This document shows, piece by piece, positions 45,842 to 53,822 of a stretch of 64,000 bases of DNA. Location: positions 1-64,000 of the forward strand of contig NZ_BDCA01000033.1 in the NCBI RefSeq assembly GCF_001613265.1, given 5' to 3'. The stretch comes from Nocardia vermiculata NBRC 100427. Its GTDB lineage: Bacteria > Actinomycetota > Actinomycetes > Mycobacteriales > Mycobacteriaceae. Numbering within the stretch: position 1 is the first letter of the stretch; each line of letters starts with the position of its first letter. The translations under genes were made by a program, and so were the position numbers. Under the pieces are notes generated by a model. That model was given only the letters and a program-made list of their open reading frames with translations, did not search any database and had not been told where the DNA came from.

Positions 45842-46681
45842 GTGAATGTCGCAGCGCCCGGCGTAGCTCTGGCACTGTTGTGCCTGGTGATGGTCACCGC
45901 CTCAGCGGCGGTGTACCGGATCGCGAGTCTCGGTTCGACGCTGATCGTGCCCGGTGCGGCCGTTCGGGCGGTCGTACAACTGAGCCTGGTGGCATTGGTG
46001 TTGGCCGCCGCCCTCCGCCACCTGTGGTCCTCGTTCCTGGTCCTGGGTGTGATGTTCGCAGCCGCCGTGTTCACCGCTGCCCGCCGGGCACGCGCGGGAC
46101 GCTCGGGGGTATGGCTGACCGCAGCCCTGGCGGCCGGGTGGGCCGCCGTGCTTCCGCTGATGCTCGGCAGCGGAGTGGTTCCGCTCGCGGGGCCCGCGGT
46201 CGTGCCTGTCGGCGGCATCGTCCTCGGCGGCGCGATGACCTCGACCTCCTTGGCGGCGCGCCGCGCACTGGATACCGTTCACGACCGTTTCGGTGAAATC
46301 GAAGCCGCGATGAGCCTGGGTTTCACCGATCGCCAGGCACGCCTGGAAATCATCCGCACCACAGCCGCGGACGCGCTCCTGCCGGGTGTCGACCAAACCC
46401 GCACGGTCGGATTGGTCACGCTGCCGGGCGCATTCGTCGGCGTCTTGATCGCCAGCGGCTCCGCGGGCCGTGCGGCAGCAGTGCAAATCCTCGTTCTGCT
46501 CGGCCTGCTTCTCGCACAAGCATGTGCGGTGGCGGTCACTGTCGAGCTGGTAGCCCACGGGCGAGTCCACCGGCGATCCCGGATACCCGCGATCGGCAAT
46601 GGTCACCACACGGTGGCGAGGAGGTTGTCGAGCGTGCAGAAGCACCTGGGAAAACGGGGAGCGGCGCCGGGCAAGCCCTGA
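45842..46681 (+). CDS. FetB-like ABC transporter permease (UPF0014/YbbM family)
   Basis: 279 residues, about seven hydrophobic segments. GGAMTSTSLAARR and TRTVGLVTLPGAFVGVLIASGS are the conserved loops of FetB, the permease of an iron exporter. The ATPase subunit FetA is normally adjacent, but none is here, so the partner must be elsewhere or lost. GTG at 45842 is preceded by GGAG; the longer frame has no family similarity. The polar tail after residue 240 is long. Confidence 0.88.
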   Translation: MNVAAPGVALALLCLVMVTASAAVYRIASLGSTLIVPGAAVRAVVQLSLVALVLAAALRHLWSSFLVLGVMFAAAVFTAARRARAGRSGVWLTAALAAGWAAVLPLMLGSGVVPLAGPAVVPVGGIVLGGAMTSTSLAARRALDTVHDRFGEIEAAMSLGFTDRQARLEIIRTTAADALLPGVDQTRTVGLVTLPGAFVGVLIASGSAGRAAAVQILVLLGLLLAQACAVAVTVELVAHGRVHRRSRIPAIGNGHHTVARRLSSVQKHLGKRGAAPGKP

Positions 46682-46818
46682 GGATCGGAAAGATGTAGGC
46701 GACGTGTTCCATTCATCGGGAGAAACGATCGCGCCGGCACGACGCCGCTCATAGCGTCCCGCCCCGGGCCGCCCTTCCACCAATGCGGGCCCTTACCAAG
46801 ATAATTGAAGGAGTGCCG

Positions 46819-47538
46819 ATGCCACCGATTGCATCTCGCCTGTCCGCCATGATCGTATCGGTCGTCGCGGCGGTTGCGATCATCACCGCCGGAGGCGGTA
46901 GCGCGGCAGCTGCGCCGCAGACCGGTGAAATGACCCTCACGTTCGTTCGCCACGGCGAATCGGCCGGCAATGCTTCCGGCCTCATCGACACCTCCATCCC
47001 GGGCCCCGCACTGACCGAACAGGGGTGGAAACAGGCCGGTGCAGTCGCTGTACGCCTGCGCGACTGCCGGTTCGACGGTGTCTACGCATCGCGGATGATC
47101 CGCACCGAGATGACGGCGAAGCCGACGTCGGAACTCTGCCATCAGCAGACGATCGTCGAGGACGGCTTCCACGAAATCGAGGCCGGCGACTACGAAGGCC
47201 GGCCCGAGAGCGAAGCCAACGCGGGCTACTTCCAGGCACCGACCCAGTGGATACAGGGCAACCTCGATGCCCGCATACCCGGTTCGATCAACGGCCACGA
47301 GTTCAAGAAGCGGATGGACGACTCCATCCAGGACATTCAGGACCGCGGCGACAAGCGTGCGGTGGTCTTCTCTCACGGTGGCGCCATCATGGTCTGGACG
47401 CTCATGTCCGTGTCGAATCCGGATCCGAGCAAGCTGCAGACCGACCCGCTCCGCAATACCGGGCAGGTGGTCGTGAAGGGCAGTCCGGCGAAGGGCTGGA
47501 AGCTCGTTTCCTGGGACGGTAGTCCCGCCGGCACCTGA
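46819..47538 (+). CDS. secreted histidine phosphatase family protein
   Basis: 239 residues. Signal peptide about 1-31 (MIVSVVAAVAIITAGGGSAAAA). The phosphoglycerate-mutase-like motif RHGE is Arg44-His45-Gly-Glu, with the second catalytic His in FSHGGAIM. An acid phosphatase acting outside the membrane is likely. ATG at 46819 follows GAAGGAG by 5 bases; the upstream in-frame ATG at 46783 lacks such a site. Confidence 0.92.
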   Translation: MPPIASRLSAMIVSVVAAVAIITAGGGSAAAAPQTGEMTLTFVRHGESAGNASGLIDTSIPGPALTEQGWKQAGAVAVRLRDCRFDGVYASRMIRTEMTAKPTSELCHQQTIVEDGFHEIEAGDYEGRPESEANAGYFQAPTQWIQGNLDARIPGSINGHEFKKRMDDSIQDIQDRGDKRAVVFSHGGAIMVWTLMSVSNPDPSKLQTDPLRNTGQVVVKGSPAKGWKLVSWDGSPAGT

Positions 47539-47552
47539 GCGAACCGTCCGAA

Positions 47553-47595
47553 GGCCCCGGCCCCGTGCGCGTCTACTGCGGACGGGGCCGGGGCT
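47553..47595. terminator. strong bidirectional hairpin between convergent genes
   Basis: GCCCCGGCCCCGT (47554-47566) pairs with ACGGGGCCGGGGC (47582-47594), 13 bp without mismatch around a 15-nt loop, plus a closing G-U pair. It separates the phosphatase gene (plus) from the DUF1214 lipoprotein gene (minus). Confidence 0.85.
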
Positions 47596-47640
47596 CTGGG
47601 ACCGCTACGCACCCGGAGAGCTACGAGGTGTGTCGAATGC

Positions 47641-49098
47641 TCACCGTGTCGCCGTCATGCGGCGGTCGAATGCCGCCTGTCGTTGCGATCGCTGCGTGTC
47701 CCGTTCCGAGGGCGATACGGTCGCGGCACCGGAGTCCCTCGTCGAGGCGAGGTCGGCGACATCGACCACGGCAACGTCGCGGAGGGCTCGGTCGAGCGGC
47801 TTGCTGCGTTCGGCCGGGAAGCTCTGCCATCGCAGGGCGATCATTCCGGAGCCGTGGCCGTCCGGGTCCAGCCAGTTGTCGATGCCCGGATCCTTCTCGG
47901 AGATGACGAAGGTGTAGGTGCCGTCGGGGTTCGGCGTCGCCTGTGAGGTGTTGAGACTGCTGGTGCGACGGCGGTATTCATATGCGGCTCCCCAGGGGTC
48001 ACTCAGCTGCACACCCAGCGATCGTGCACCGAGTGGGTCGACGGTGAAGGTCAGTGCCTGATCGTCGCGCAGGCGAAACCAGCCGCCGGTGGACACACCG
48101 CGGCCTCCCGGGCGTTCCCGGACGGCACGGATGGTGTTCGGCTCCTGTGAGTAGTAGTAGGTGTTGAAGTACTTCACCCAGAACGGCGCGATCTGCGACA
48201 GGATTTCCGCGGAACGCGCGGCGAGAGTGTCGGTGTCGCGCTGTGGTGCGGCCGGTGGGCCGGAAATGCGCCTGATCTCAAGTGGCGCGGGACCTTGGCT
48301 GCTCCAGTCGTCGATCAGGTCGCGGGCCAGCGCCCGGGATGTTTTTCCGGGCGGGATCCGGATATGGTTCGGGCGGCCGTCGGCCGGCCTGGAGTCGACG
48401 GTGATCACGAAATCTCCGTCGTCGGTCGTCTGCAGGTTCTCGCTGCTAATCGACCCGACGATTCCGCCGCCCTCGGCGGTGAAGCTGGTGGTGCCGGGAA
48501 TGGCGTCTCTGAATTCGAGGTGCAGTTCGAGCGGACCTCCTTTACCGAGGCGGCCTCGTATCTCGTAGGCGCTGTCACCGGAGATTGCGCTCTGCCGATA
48601 GACGTTGTCGGGATTCTCGATGCCGTACCCACTGGCCGGCATGGGTTTGTCAGCGAATCGGTGCGAGGGGGCGACCGTCCACATGAATGCGGGCCGGTCG
48701 GGATCTCCGGTCACCGCGTACTGGGCGGCGGCCGCCCCGATTGCTTTCGCGGAACTGTCGACGGTGGCGGCACCGGCAGGATGTGCGGCCTGCGGGTCGG
48801 CGCGATACAGCTGCGCCACCTGGTCGATCTGCGACCGCATCACGTCGGTCGCCAGGATCTTCCGCACCTGTTCCTCGAGTTCGAGCTGCGCCCCGGTAGC
48901 CAATACCGTGCCCTTCGATACGGCAGTCGTTGCCGAGGTCGGACCCCCGATCGACGATGGCTCGCTCGAACATGCCGTCACTATCGACAGAGCGACGGTA
49001 ACTGAAACACCGCTGACGACCGCCGATTTCACCATCCGCCGGAGTTGCCGGTGAGGTCGGGAAGCTCGCCTCGGCGAGGTCTCGTGGGTTCGGTCCAT
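47641..49098 (-). CDS. DUF1214-domain lipoprotein
   Basis: 485 residues. A basic N-terminus and hydrophobic segment end in the lipobox SIVTAC (lipidated Cys43), so it is membrane-anchored outside. The C-terminal half (PNTIRAVRERPGGRGVSTGGWFRLRDDQALTFTVDPLGARSLGVQLSDPWGAAYEYRRR...) is a DUF1214-like domain, also found in the protein at 55377. Function unknown. ATG at 49098 has AAAGG at 7 bases. Divergent from a TetR gene across a perfect operator. Confidence 0.85.
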   Translation of the reverse strand: MDRTHETSPRRASRPHRQLRRMVKSAVVSGVSVTVALSIVTACSSEPSSIGGPTSATTAVSKGTVLATGAQLELEEQVRKILATDVMRSQIDQVAQLYRADPQAAHPAGAATVDSSAKAIGAAAAQYAVTGDPDRPAFMWTVAPSHRFADKPMPASGYGIENPDNVYRQSAISGDSAYEIRGRLGKGGPLELHLEFRDAIPGTTSFTAEGGGIVGSISSENLQTTDDGDFVITVDSRPADGRPNHIRIPPGKTSRALARDLIDDWSSQGPAPLEIRRISGPPAAPQRDTDTLAARSAEILSQIAPFWVKYFNTYYYSQEPNTIRAVRERPGGRGVSTGGWFRLRDDQALTFTVDPLGARSLGVQLSDPWGAAYEYRRRTSSLNTSQATPNPDGTYTFVISEKDPGIDNWLDPDGHGSGMIALRWQSFPAERSKPLDRALRDVAVVDVADLASTRDSGAATVSPSERDTQRSQRQAAFDRRMTATR

Positions 49099-49239
49099 TG
49101 TCTTGCCTTTCACCATCGAACAGACACCCGGCAGATTTCGCTGAACGGGTGCCCTCGTGTGCAGGACCTGCGCAGTGGAACAGTCGACGACCGGTATCGG
49201 TGAACACATCGTGTCGTCGGTGTTCCTGAGGCTTGATTG

Positions 49240-49263
49240 GACAGTAGACGCCCGTCTACTGTC
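49240..49263. promoter_or_regulatory. perfect TetR operator between the DUF1214 lipoprotein and TetR genes
   Basis: GACAGTAGACG and CGTCTACTGTC are perfect 11-bp arms around CC. TTGATT (49233-49238) and TCTACT (49255-49260) could be -35 and -10 boxes 16 bp apart, putting the operator over the promoter. Transcription would start within a few bases of the TetR GTG (49269), so that mRNA is probably leaderless. Confidence 0.75.
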
Positions 49264-49268
49264 AAGGG

Positions 49269-49844
49269 GTGTGCGCATCCAGATCCGCCGACAAGGCTTG
49301 GGGCAGAGACGAAGTAAGGCGAGCCGTACTCGTGGCTGCGCGAGCAAGACTCGCGGAGAAGGGGCTGTCGTTCAGCATGCGCGAGCTCGCCGCCGACGCC
49401 GGAGTCAACCTCGGGCTCATCCACAAACATCTCGGCAACAAGGAGGACGTCGTACGTGCCGTCCTGGCCCGCAACAATGCCCGATCCGCTGCCGCCATAC
49501 AGGGGATCGATTCACTGCCGGAGGCCGTGCACAGGCTGTTCCTGGTGGGGGTGGCCGACCCTCAGTACGTTCGAATCGTCGCGTGGTTGATCCTGCATGA
49601 TCGAGTCGATCTTCTTCCGAACTCGGACGCCGACGAGATCGCGGCAATCACCAGATTGTCCTCACCATCCGTCGACGGCCGGGTGCGGCTGATGACTGCA
49701 CTGTCCGCGATTGCCGGATGGTCCCTGTTCGGCGACGGAATCCTACGTTCGGCCGAAATACCTGACGATGCCCACAAAATGTATGAAAACCATATTGCGG
49801 AACTACTTTCCGCGATAGTGCAGGACGAGCACAGGGCGAACTGA
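49269..49844 (+). CDS. TetR family transcriptional regulator
   Basis: 191 residues. FSMRELAADAGVNLGLIHKHLGNKEDVV is the helix-turn-helix; the rest is an all-helical ligand domain. GTG at 49269 directly follows the operator. It should repress itself and the divergent DUF1214 lipoprotein gene. Ligand unknown. Confidence 0.9.
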   Translation: MCASRSADKAWGRDEVRRAVLVAARARLAEKGLSFSMRELAADAGVNLGLIHKHLGNKEDVVRAVLARNNARSAAAIQGIDSLPEAVHRLFLVGVADPQYVRIVAWLILHDRVDLLPNSDADEIAAITRLSSPSVDGRVRLMTALSAIAGWSLFGDGILRSAEIPDDAHKMYENHIAELLSAIVQDEHRAN

Positions 49845-50010
49845 GGTTCTCAGCCGCGGCGACCGTGCCATCGATTCCGAAAGCTCCTGCCCGAGGCCGA
49901 CGGCCTGCACCGTGCGGACCGCCGGTGTCGGCAGTTCGGTGCCGAACGTCGGCACCTGCATGCAGCACCCGGCGGGCCGGACAACCTGTGAGAACTCGTC
50001 TGGAGGGCGT

Positions 50011-50436
50011 TTACCCGCAGTGTTCGATCTTCGAGAACCACCCCTGCCACCCCGGGTCGGTAAAGCCTCCCCACTGAATACAGACCCCCTTGGCCGCGAG
50101 CCGCACCGGACCTGCGTAGTAGGCGTACATCCCCTTGTCCACGATCGCCGCCGTATGCGTTTCGGACGACAGGGACGCCGCCATCATGACCTTGGTTCCC
50201 GGATTGTTCCTCGTGGTGACCACGCAGTTGGTACTGCCGTTGTACAGCAGATGGATGCGCGCACCCGGGAGATCATGATGGTCGATCTCACGGTAGTTGC
50301 TGCCACATGCTTCCGCCGGGGTCGCAACAGCATTCGCCGGAACGGCCACCGCCATCGATCCGGCAAGGATCGCCGCCACAGCCAGGCCGAGCTTGGCCCC
50401 GTATTCGAGAAGACGCATTGGATTCAACTTTCTCAT
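50011..50436 (-). CDS. secreted spore-associated-protein-like protein
   Basis: 141 residues, or 135 from the second ATG at 50418. The signal peptide ends near VAVPANA-VA. The mature part, with ACGSNYREIDHHDL, TNCVVTT, MYAYYAGPVRLAAKGVCIQWGG and a terminal HCG, resembles the Streptomyces spore-associated protein (SapA-like) family. Four cysteines could form two disulfides. Role unknown; this family also occurs in non-sporulating actinobacteria. Confidence 0.78.
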   Translation of the reverse strand: MRKLNPMRLLEYGAKLGLAVAAILAGSMAVAVPANAVATPAEACGSNYREIDHHDLPGARIHLLYNGSTNCVVTTRNNPGTKVMMAASLSSETHTAAIVDKGMYAYYAGPVRLAAKGVCIQWGGFTDPGWQGWFSKIEHCG

Positions 50437-50577
50437 GTGTTACGACAGACCACGGAAACACCGCCATCCATGTCGCGGCGATCTTTACAGACTTCCCGCC
50501 CGAGCCGAATCAGCAATATTCCCATCGGTGGTAGCCGTACGCTCCCACGCAATCGCATCCGATATGGTCGTCCTGGA

Positions 50578-50652
50578 CCGACACGGGGTGCCGGAAACGG
50601 CTGAGAGACAGACCCGTCGAACCTGATCTCGATAACGCGAGCGAAGGGATGC
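50578..50652 (+). ncRNA. TPP (thiamine pyrophosphate) riboswitch aptamer
   Basis: All conserved elements are present in order: GGGGTGCC (50585-50592); stem P3 GCCG/CGGC closed by a GAAA tetraloop; the thiamine-sensing CTGAGA (50601-50606); ACCC (50612-50615) closing P2; ACCTGATCT (50621-50629); stem P5 CTCG/CGAG, a compensated change from the usual CTGG/CCAG; the pyrophosphate loop ATAACG; and GCGAAGGGA (50641-50649). P1 is not clear. AGGAG lies 10 bases downstream, but no intact gene follows on this strand. Confidence 0.88.
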
Positions 50653-50718
50653 CGAGCAGGAGCGGAATGCTGATCCGATGCTGCCCCGCAGCTCTTCCCA
50701 CACCAGGGAGTTGGCCAG
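50653..50718 (+). promoter_or_regulatory. expression-platform region of the TPP riboswitch
   Basis: AGCAGGAGCGGA precedes an ATG at 50667, a sensible ribosome site for a riboswitch-controlled gene. The frame from that ATG runs only 38 codons without recognisable similarity, to a stop at 50781-50783. The site therefore seems to have lost its gene. Confidence 0.45.
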
Positions 50719-50877
50719 ATGCTACTGAAGAACGAGACCGTTCTCGTCACCACCCCGCTCCAAAAGGTCACCACTCCAGATGATTTCGCCGCCGCAGTAC
50801 TGTTCTTCGCAAGCGACTGGTCGCGGGCGGTGACGGACCAGAACCTCGTAGTCGACGGCGGACTGGTGATGAACTGA
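50719..50877 (+). pseudogene. C-terminal remnant of an SDR oxidoreductase
   Basis: 52 codons from ATG 50719 read TTPLQKVTTPDDFAAAVLFFASDW, continue SRAVTDQNLVVDGGLVMN and then stop. This is the last fifth of a classical SDR, from the P-L-G-R region to the terminal DGG motif. The Rossmann and catalytic parts are missing. It follows the riboswitch but is not a thiamine gene. Confidence 0.75.
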
Positions 50878-51218
50878 CTGCCGTCTCCCGGACACGGCAT
50901 CTCGGTACCCGACCGATAGGCATCCGCCAGCGCTCGGCCGCATAGCAATTACCCCAGTCGCCGGTACAGAACCAACCGTTCATACGTCGGTGCCCTGTAT
51001 GCATTCTGATAGTTGTACAGAACTCTGCACCGTGCCGACCTGATCGACAGCGCCGTCGCCCAGGCCGGGAGAAGGCCTCGACACCGGGAGCGGCGGTGTG
51101 TGTCCTATACGGCGACGCCACTCGCTGCACGGCCGCGACGACGGAACCACCGATCGCTCGACCTCGCAGCGAGACTGCTGATGTGCCGGTTCAGGCAACC
51201 TTCATCAGTCCTGATCCC
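50878..51218. other. 341-bp stretch without a recognisable gene
   Basis: Frames here are short, with mixed composition and no family motif. The stretch borders two gene remnants, so it may be decayed coding DNA. Confidence 0.5.
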
Positions 51219-51671
51219 TTACGTCGACGCGATGGCATCCGCGGTGAAATCGTCGAGGCCGTTGAGCCGGGTGTTGTGTACCGCTCGAATCAGCCAGCAC
51301 CCCTCGCGTTTTACCAGAACTGCGGTGATAATACCGCGCCTGTCCTCGCCGACGGTGGAACCGGGTAGGACGTGATCGGGCCAGGACCATTCAGTGTGCA
51401 CCAGCATCACATCGGGGCCCAGGGGCTGGATATCGAGTATCGACTGGCTGTAGTTGTGTTTCTGCGTCAGAACCGACTCCGGCACATCCTCGTGACCGAC
51501 GACGTTGGCCGCTCGCGATCGCCACCAGATTCCTCGATGTGTGATGAAATCACAGTCCTCGGTGAACAGTTCACCCCATTCGCTCATGTCATGCCGGACC
51601 CAGAGTTCGGTATAGCGGTCGAGCAGTCTTCGGATCTCATGTTGGTCGGCGTCCATGTCGAGAATTCTCAA
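51219..51671 (-). CDS. SnoaL-like / NTF2-fold protein
   Basis: 150 residues: DADQHEIRRLLDRYTELWVRHDMSEWGELFTEDCDFITHRGIWW at the N-terminus, then GCWLIRAVHNTRL near the end, as in SgcJ/SnoaL-type proteins. ATG at 51671 or, five codons later, 51656. No neighbour on the same strand, so its pathway is unknown. Confidence 0.8.
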   Translation of the reverse strand: MRILDMDADQHEIRRLLDRYTELWVRHDMSEWGELFTEDCDFITHRGIWWRSRAANVVGHEDVPESVLTQKHNYSQSILDIQPLGPDVMLVHTEWSWPDHVLPGSTVGEDRRGIITAVLVKREGCWLIRAVHNTRLNGLDDFTADAIAST

Positions 51672-51980
51672 ATCTAAACAGTAGTTGAGGTCAAGTTCTC
51701 GCCGCCGCCGTTTGGGACTGCCTGAGTTCGGTCGACTCGCCGGGATTCGCCGGCACAGGGCTCAGCGAGATTGCGAACGCCCCGTAGGTCGCGGTTCGAG
51801 GTCGCTCTTTCGATCCAACCGATCAGCCATCTAAGCGAGGAGGATTAGTCCCGAGCGGGTACCTCGCATTGTCAAAGGGTGGGAACCGAGTACGCCGGAA
51901 AGAGGCCGCGGCGAGCTGGAAGAACTGGTCAGGTGGGTCCACGGGGACCGACCGCCGCAACAGCGATCTAGGATTCAGCC
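51672..51980. other. 309-bp divergent intergenic region
   Basis: Separates the SnoaL-like gene (minus) from a TetR gene (plus). GCGAGGAGGA at about 51836 resembles a ribosome site but no start codon follows at the right distance. No clear palindrome. Confidence 0.5.
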
Positions 51981-52616
51981 ATGGCGCGGAACGGCGCGGT
52001 CACGCGCGAACGGTTGATCGATGCCGCAGAGAAGGTGTTCGCGGCGCAGGGTATCGAGCAGGCCAACCTGCGCGACGTCAACCGCGCCGCGGGCCAATCC
52101 AATAATTCGGCACTGCACTATCACTTCGGTTCCAGAGAAGCTCTCCTCAAGGAGGTTCTCAAGCGCCACCGTGCGGAGACAGACGCCCAGAGGCGGGAAC
52201 TCGTCGCGGGACTGTCCGGCACAGTGCCCTCGATCGCGGACCTGCTGGTGGTATCGATCTGGCCTCTGGCCTTTCAACTCGAAAGCAGCAGCGGGCGAAG
52301 CTTTCTGCGCATCGCGCTCCACATACGGCACCGAAGCGAGGTGCGCACGCACCACATCTTCAACCCGGACAGTAGTGACGATCTTCGGTGGGCGTACGCG
52401 CAGCTGCAGTCACGGCTTCGGCACCTTCCGGAGTCACTGCGCGACGAACGATTGGGCGTGTGGATCGACATGGCGGTTGCCGCGCTTGCCGGTCGTGCCG
52501 AGTGCATCGACCATGGGGTCGAATTGGCGCTCGACAACAACGCATTCATGAACAACCTGATCGACATGGGCGTCGCGGCGCTCACCGCGCCGAGCAGCCT
52601 CGTCGCGTCGGACTGA
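51981..52616 (+). CDS. TetR family transcriptional regulator
   Basis: 211 residues. LRDVNRAAGQSNNSALHYHFGSREALLKEVL is the helix-turn-helix with the HYHFGSRE variant found in regulators of catabolic genes. It precedes the dioxygenase-MFS-DUF1214 operon by 235 bp on the same strand and is the obvious candidate to control it. Confidence 0.92.
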   Translation: MARNGAVTRERLIDAAEKVFAAQGIEQANLRDVNRAAGQSNNSALHYHFGSREALLKEVLKRHRAETDAQRRELVAGLSGTVPSIADLLVVSIWPLAFQLESSSGRSFLRIALHIRHRSEVRTHHIFNPDSSDDLRWAYAQLQSRLRHLPESLRDERLGVWIDMAVAALAGRAECIDHGVELALDNNAFMNNLIDMGVAALTAPSSLVASD

Positions 52617-52774
52617 ACTTCGAACCGCCTCCCGGTGACCGGGATCGCCAGCAGCGACTCGGGTGATTGCCGGCTCTCGACGACGAAGGCCCCCCGACCA
52701 CGGTGTATGCACCTCGGGTGGGGCAGGCTGCTTGCCAGTCAGCATCTGCGGCCGAGCGTGAGACAGCCATGCTC

Positions 52775-52830
52775 TTGACAACACATCCCTTCTCGCCTCA
52801 TAACTAATCCACCCAGCTTATATATGGGTG
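52775..52830 (+). promoter_or_regulatory. promoter and inverted repeat before the dioxygenase operon
   Basis: A perfect -35 box TTGACA (52775-52780) and CATAAC (52799-52804), 18 bp apart. Downstream CACCCA and TGGGTG form arms around a 9-bp A-T-rich centre (52810-52830), a good place for a repressor to block elongation or initiation. Confidence 0.55.
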
Positions 52831-52851
52831 CCGAGTGAGAGGGAGCTACGT

Positions 52852-53757
52852 ATGGCCATCGAAGTACTGCCGGTCACCAACACGATCGGTGCGGAGGTTC
52901 GTGGCGTCGACCTCCGCACATGTAGCGATGAAGAGTTCGAGACCGTGCGCCGCGCTCTGCACATGCATCAGGTGATATTCCTGCGCGGAGCAGCGTTGAG
53001 CCCGGATGACCATCTCGCGGTGGCGCGGCGATTCGGAACGCCGAGCATCTTCCCGATCTCGCGACTGCGGGGCGCCACCGAGCCGAGCCTTCAGGTCATC
53101 TCCGACGGCCCCGACTCGCCACCGACCGCGGAAATGTGGCACACCGACCTCACCTGGATCGCGACGCCGCCGCGCTACGCGCTGCTGTGCGGCGAGGTCA
53201 TCCCGGCAGCAGGCGGGGACACACTGTGGGCGTCGATGACCGCGGCATACGAGGCGCTCTCGCCCACCATGCAGGAGATACTCGCGGGGCTCGAGGTCGA
53301 GCACACCACAGACAGCTTCGTCGACTCGATTCTCGGTCGGGGCGGTCACAGTAGTGAAGCGCAGGATCTGGCCGACCAGCTGAAGATGGCCTACCCCCGA
53401 GTCGTTGTCCACCCGCTGGTACGCACACACCCGGAAAATGGGCGGCGAATCCTGTTCATCGGCGGTCCTTCGAGAGATCGAATCAAGGGGCTACGCCGGG
53501 TCGAAAGCGATGCGCTGCTCGGCTTCCTGGCACATCACGTGGCCGACGAGCGGTTCCAATGCCGGTGGCGTTGGTCGGCCGGGGATCTTGCCATCTGGGA
53601 TGAGCGATCGACGATGCACCGCGCTGCTGCCGACCACTTCCCGCAGCACCGGACGGTCCGGCGAATCGAGATCGACGGGGATCGGCCGTATTTCGACCCG
53701 GATGCTCACCCGACCGCAGCAGTTCCCGAGCCAGACCGTTCGCGACTGTCCGCGTAG
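52852..53757 (+). CDS. TauD/TfdA family Fe(II)/2-oxoglutarate dioxygenase
   Basis: 301 residues. The iron triad is His97 and Asp99 in EMWHTDLTW and His256 in STMHRAAADHF; Arg267 or Arg270 in HRTVRR would hold 2-oxoglutarate. Oxidises an unactivated C-H, in this family often to release sulfite or cleave an aryloxyacid ether. ATG at 52852 follows GGGAG by 7-8 bases; the GTG at 52828 has no such site. First gene of a three-gene operon. Confidence 0.93.
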   Translation: MAIEVLPVTNTIGAEVRGVDLRTCSDEEFETVRRALHMHQVIFLRGAALSPDDHLAVARRFGTPSIFPISRLRGATEPSLQVISDGPDSPPTAEMWHTDLTWIATPPRYALLCGEVIPAAGGDTLWASMTAAYEALSPTMQEILAGLEVEHTTDSFVDSILGRGGHSSEAQDLADQLKMAYPRVVVHPLVRTHPENGRRILFIGGPSRDRIKGLRRVESDALLGFLAHHVADERFQCRWRWSAGDLAIWDERSTMHRAAADHFPQHRTVRRIEIDGDRPYFDPDAHPTAAVPEPDRSRLSA

Positions 53758-53822
53758 CGGCCGCCGACGTCACACCGAAGTTCGACATCCATGTCCCGAC
53801 CGCCGGCACCGAAGGAAGCTCG

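Noticed and set aside
50433-50948. 171-codon minus-strand frame across the TPP riboswitch
   Set aside because: It runs antisense to the riboswitch and the SDR remnant and has no protein-like motif.
51013-51375. 120-codon plus-strand frame before the SnoaL-like gene
   Set aside because: Its second half is antisense to the SnoaL-like gene and the first half shows no family motif or convincing codon bias.
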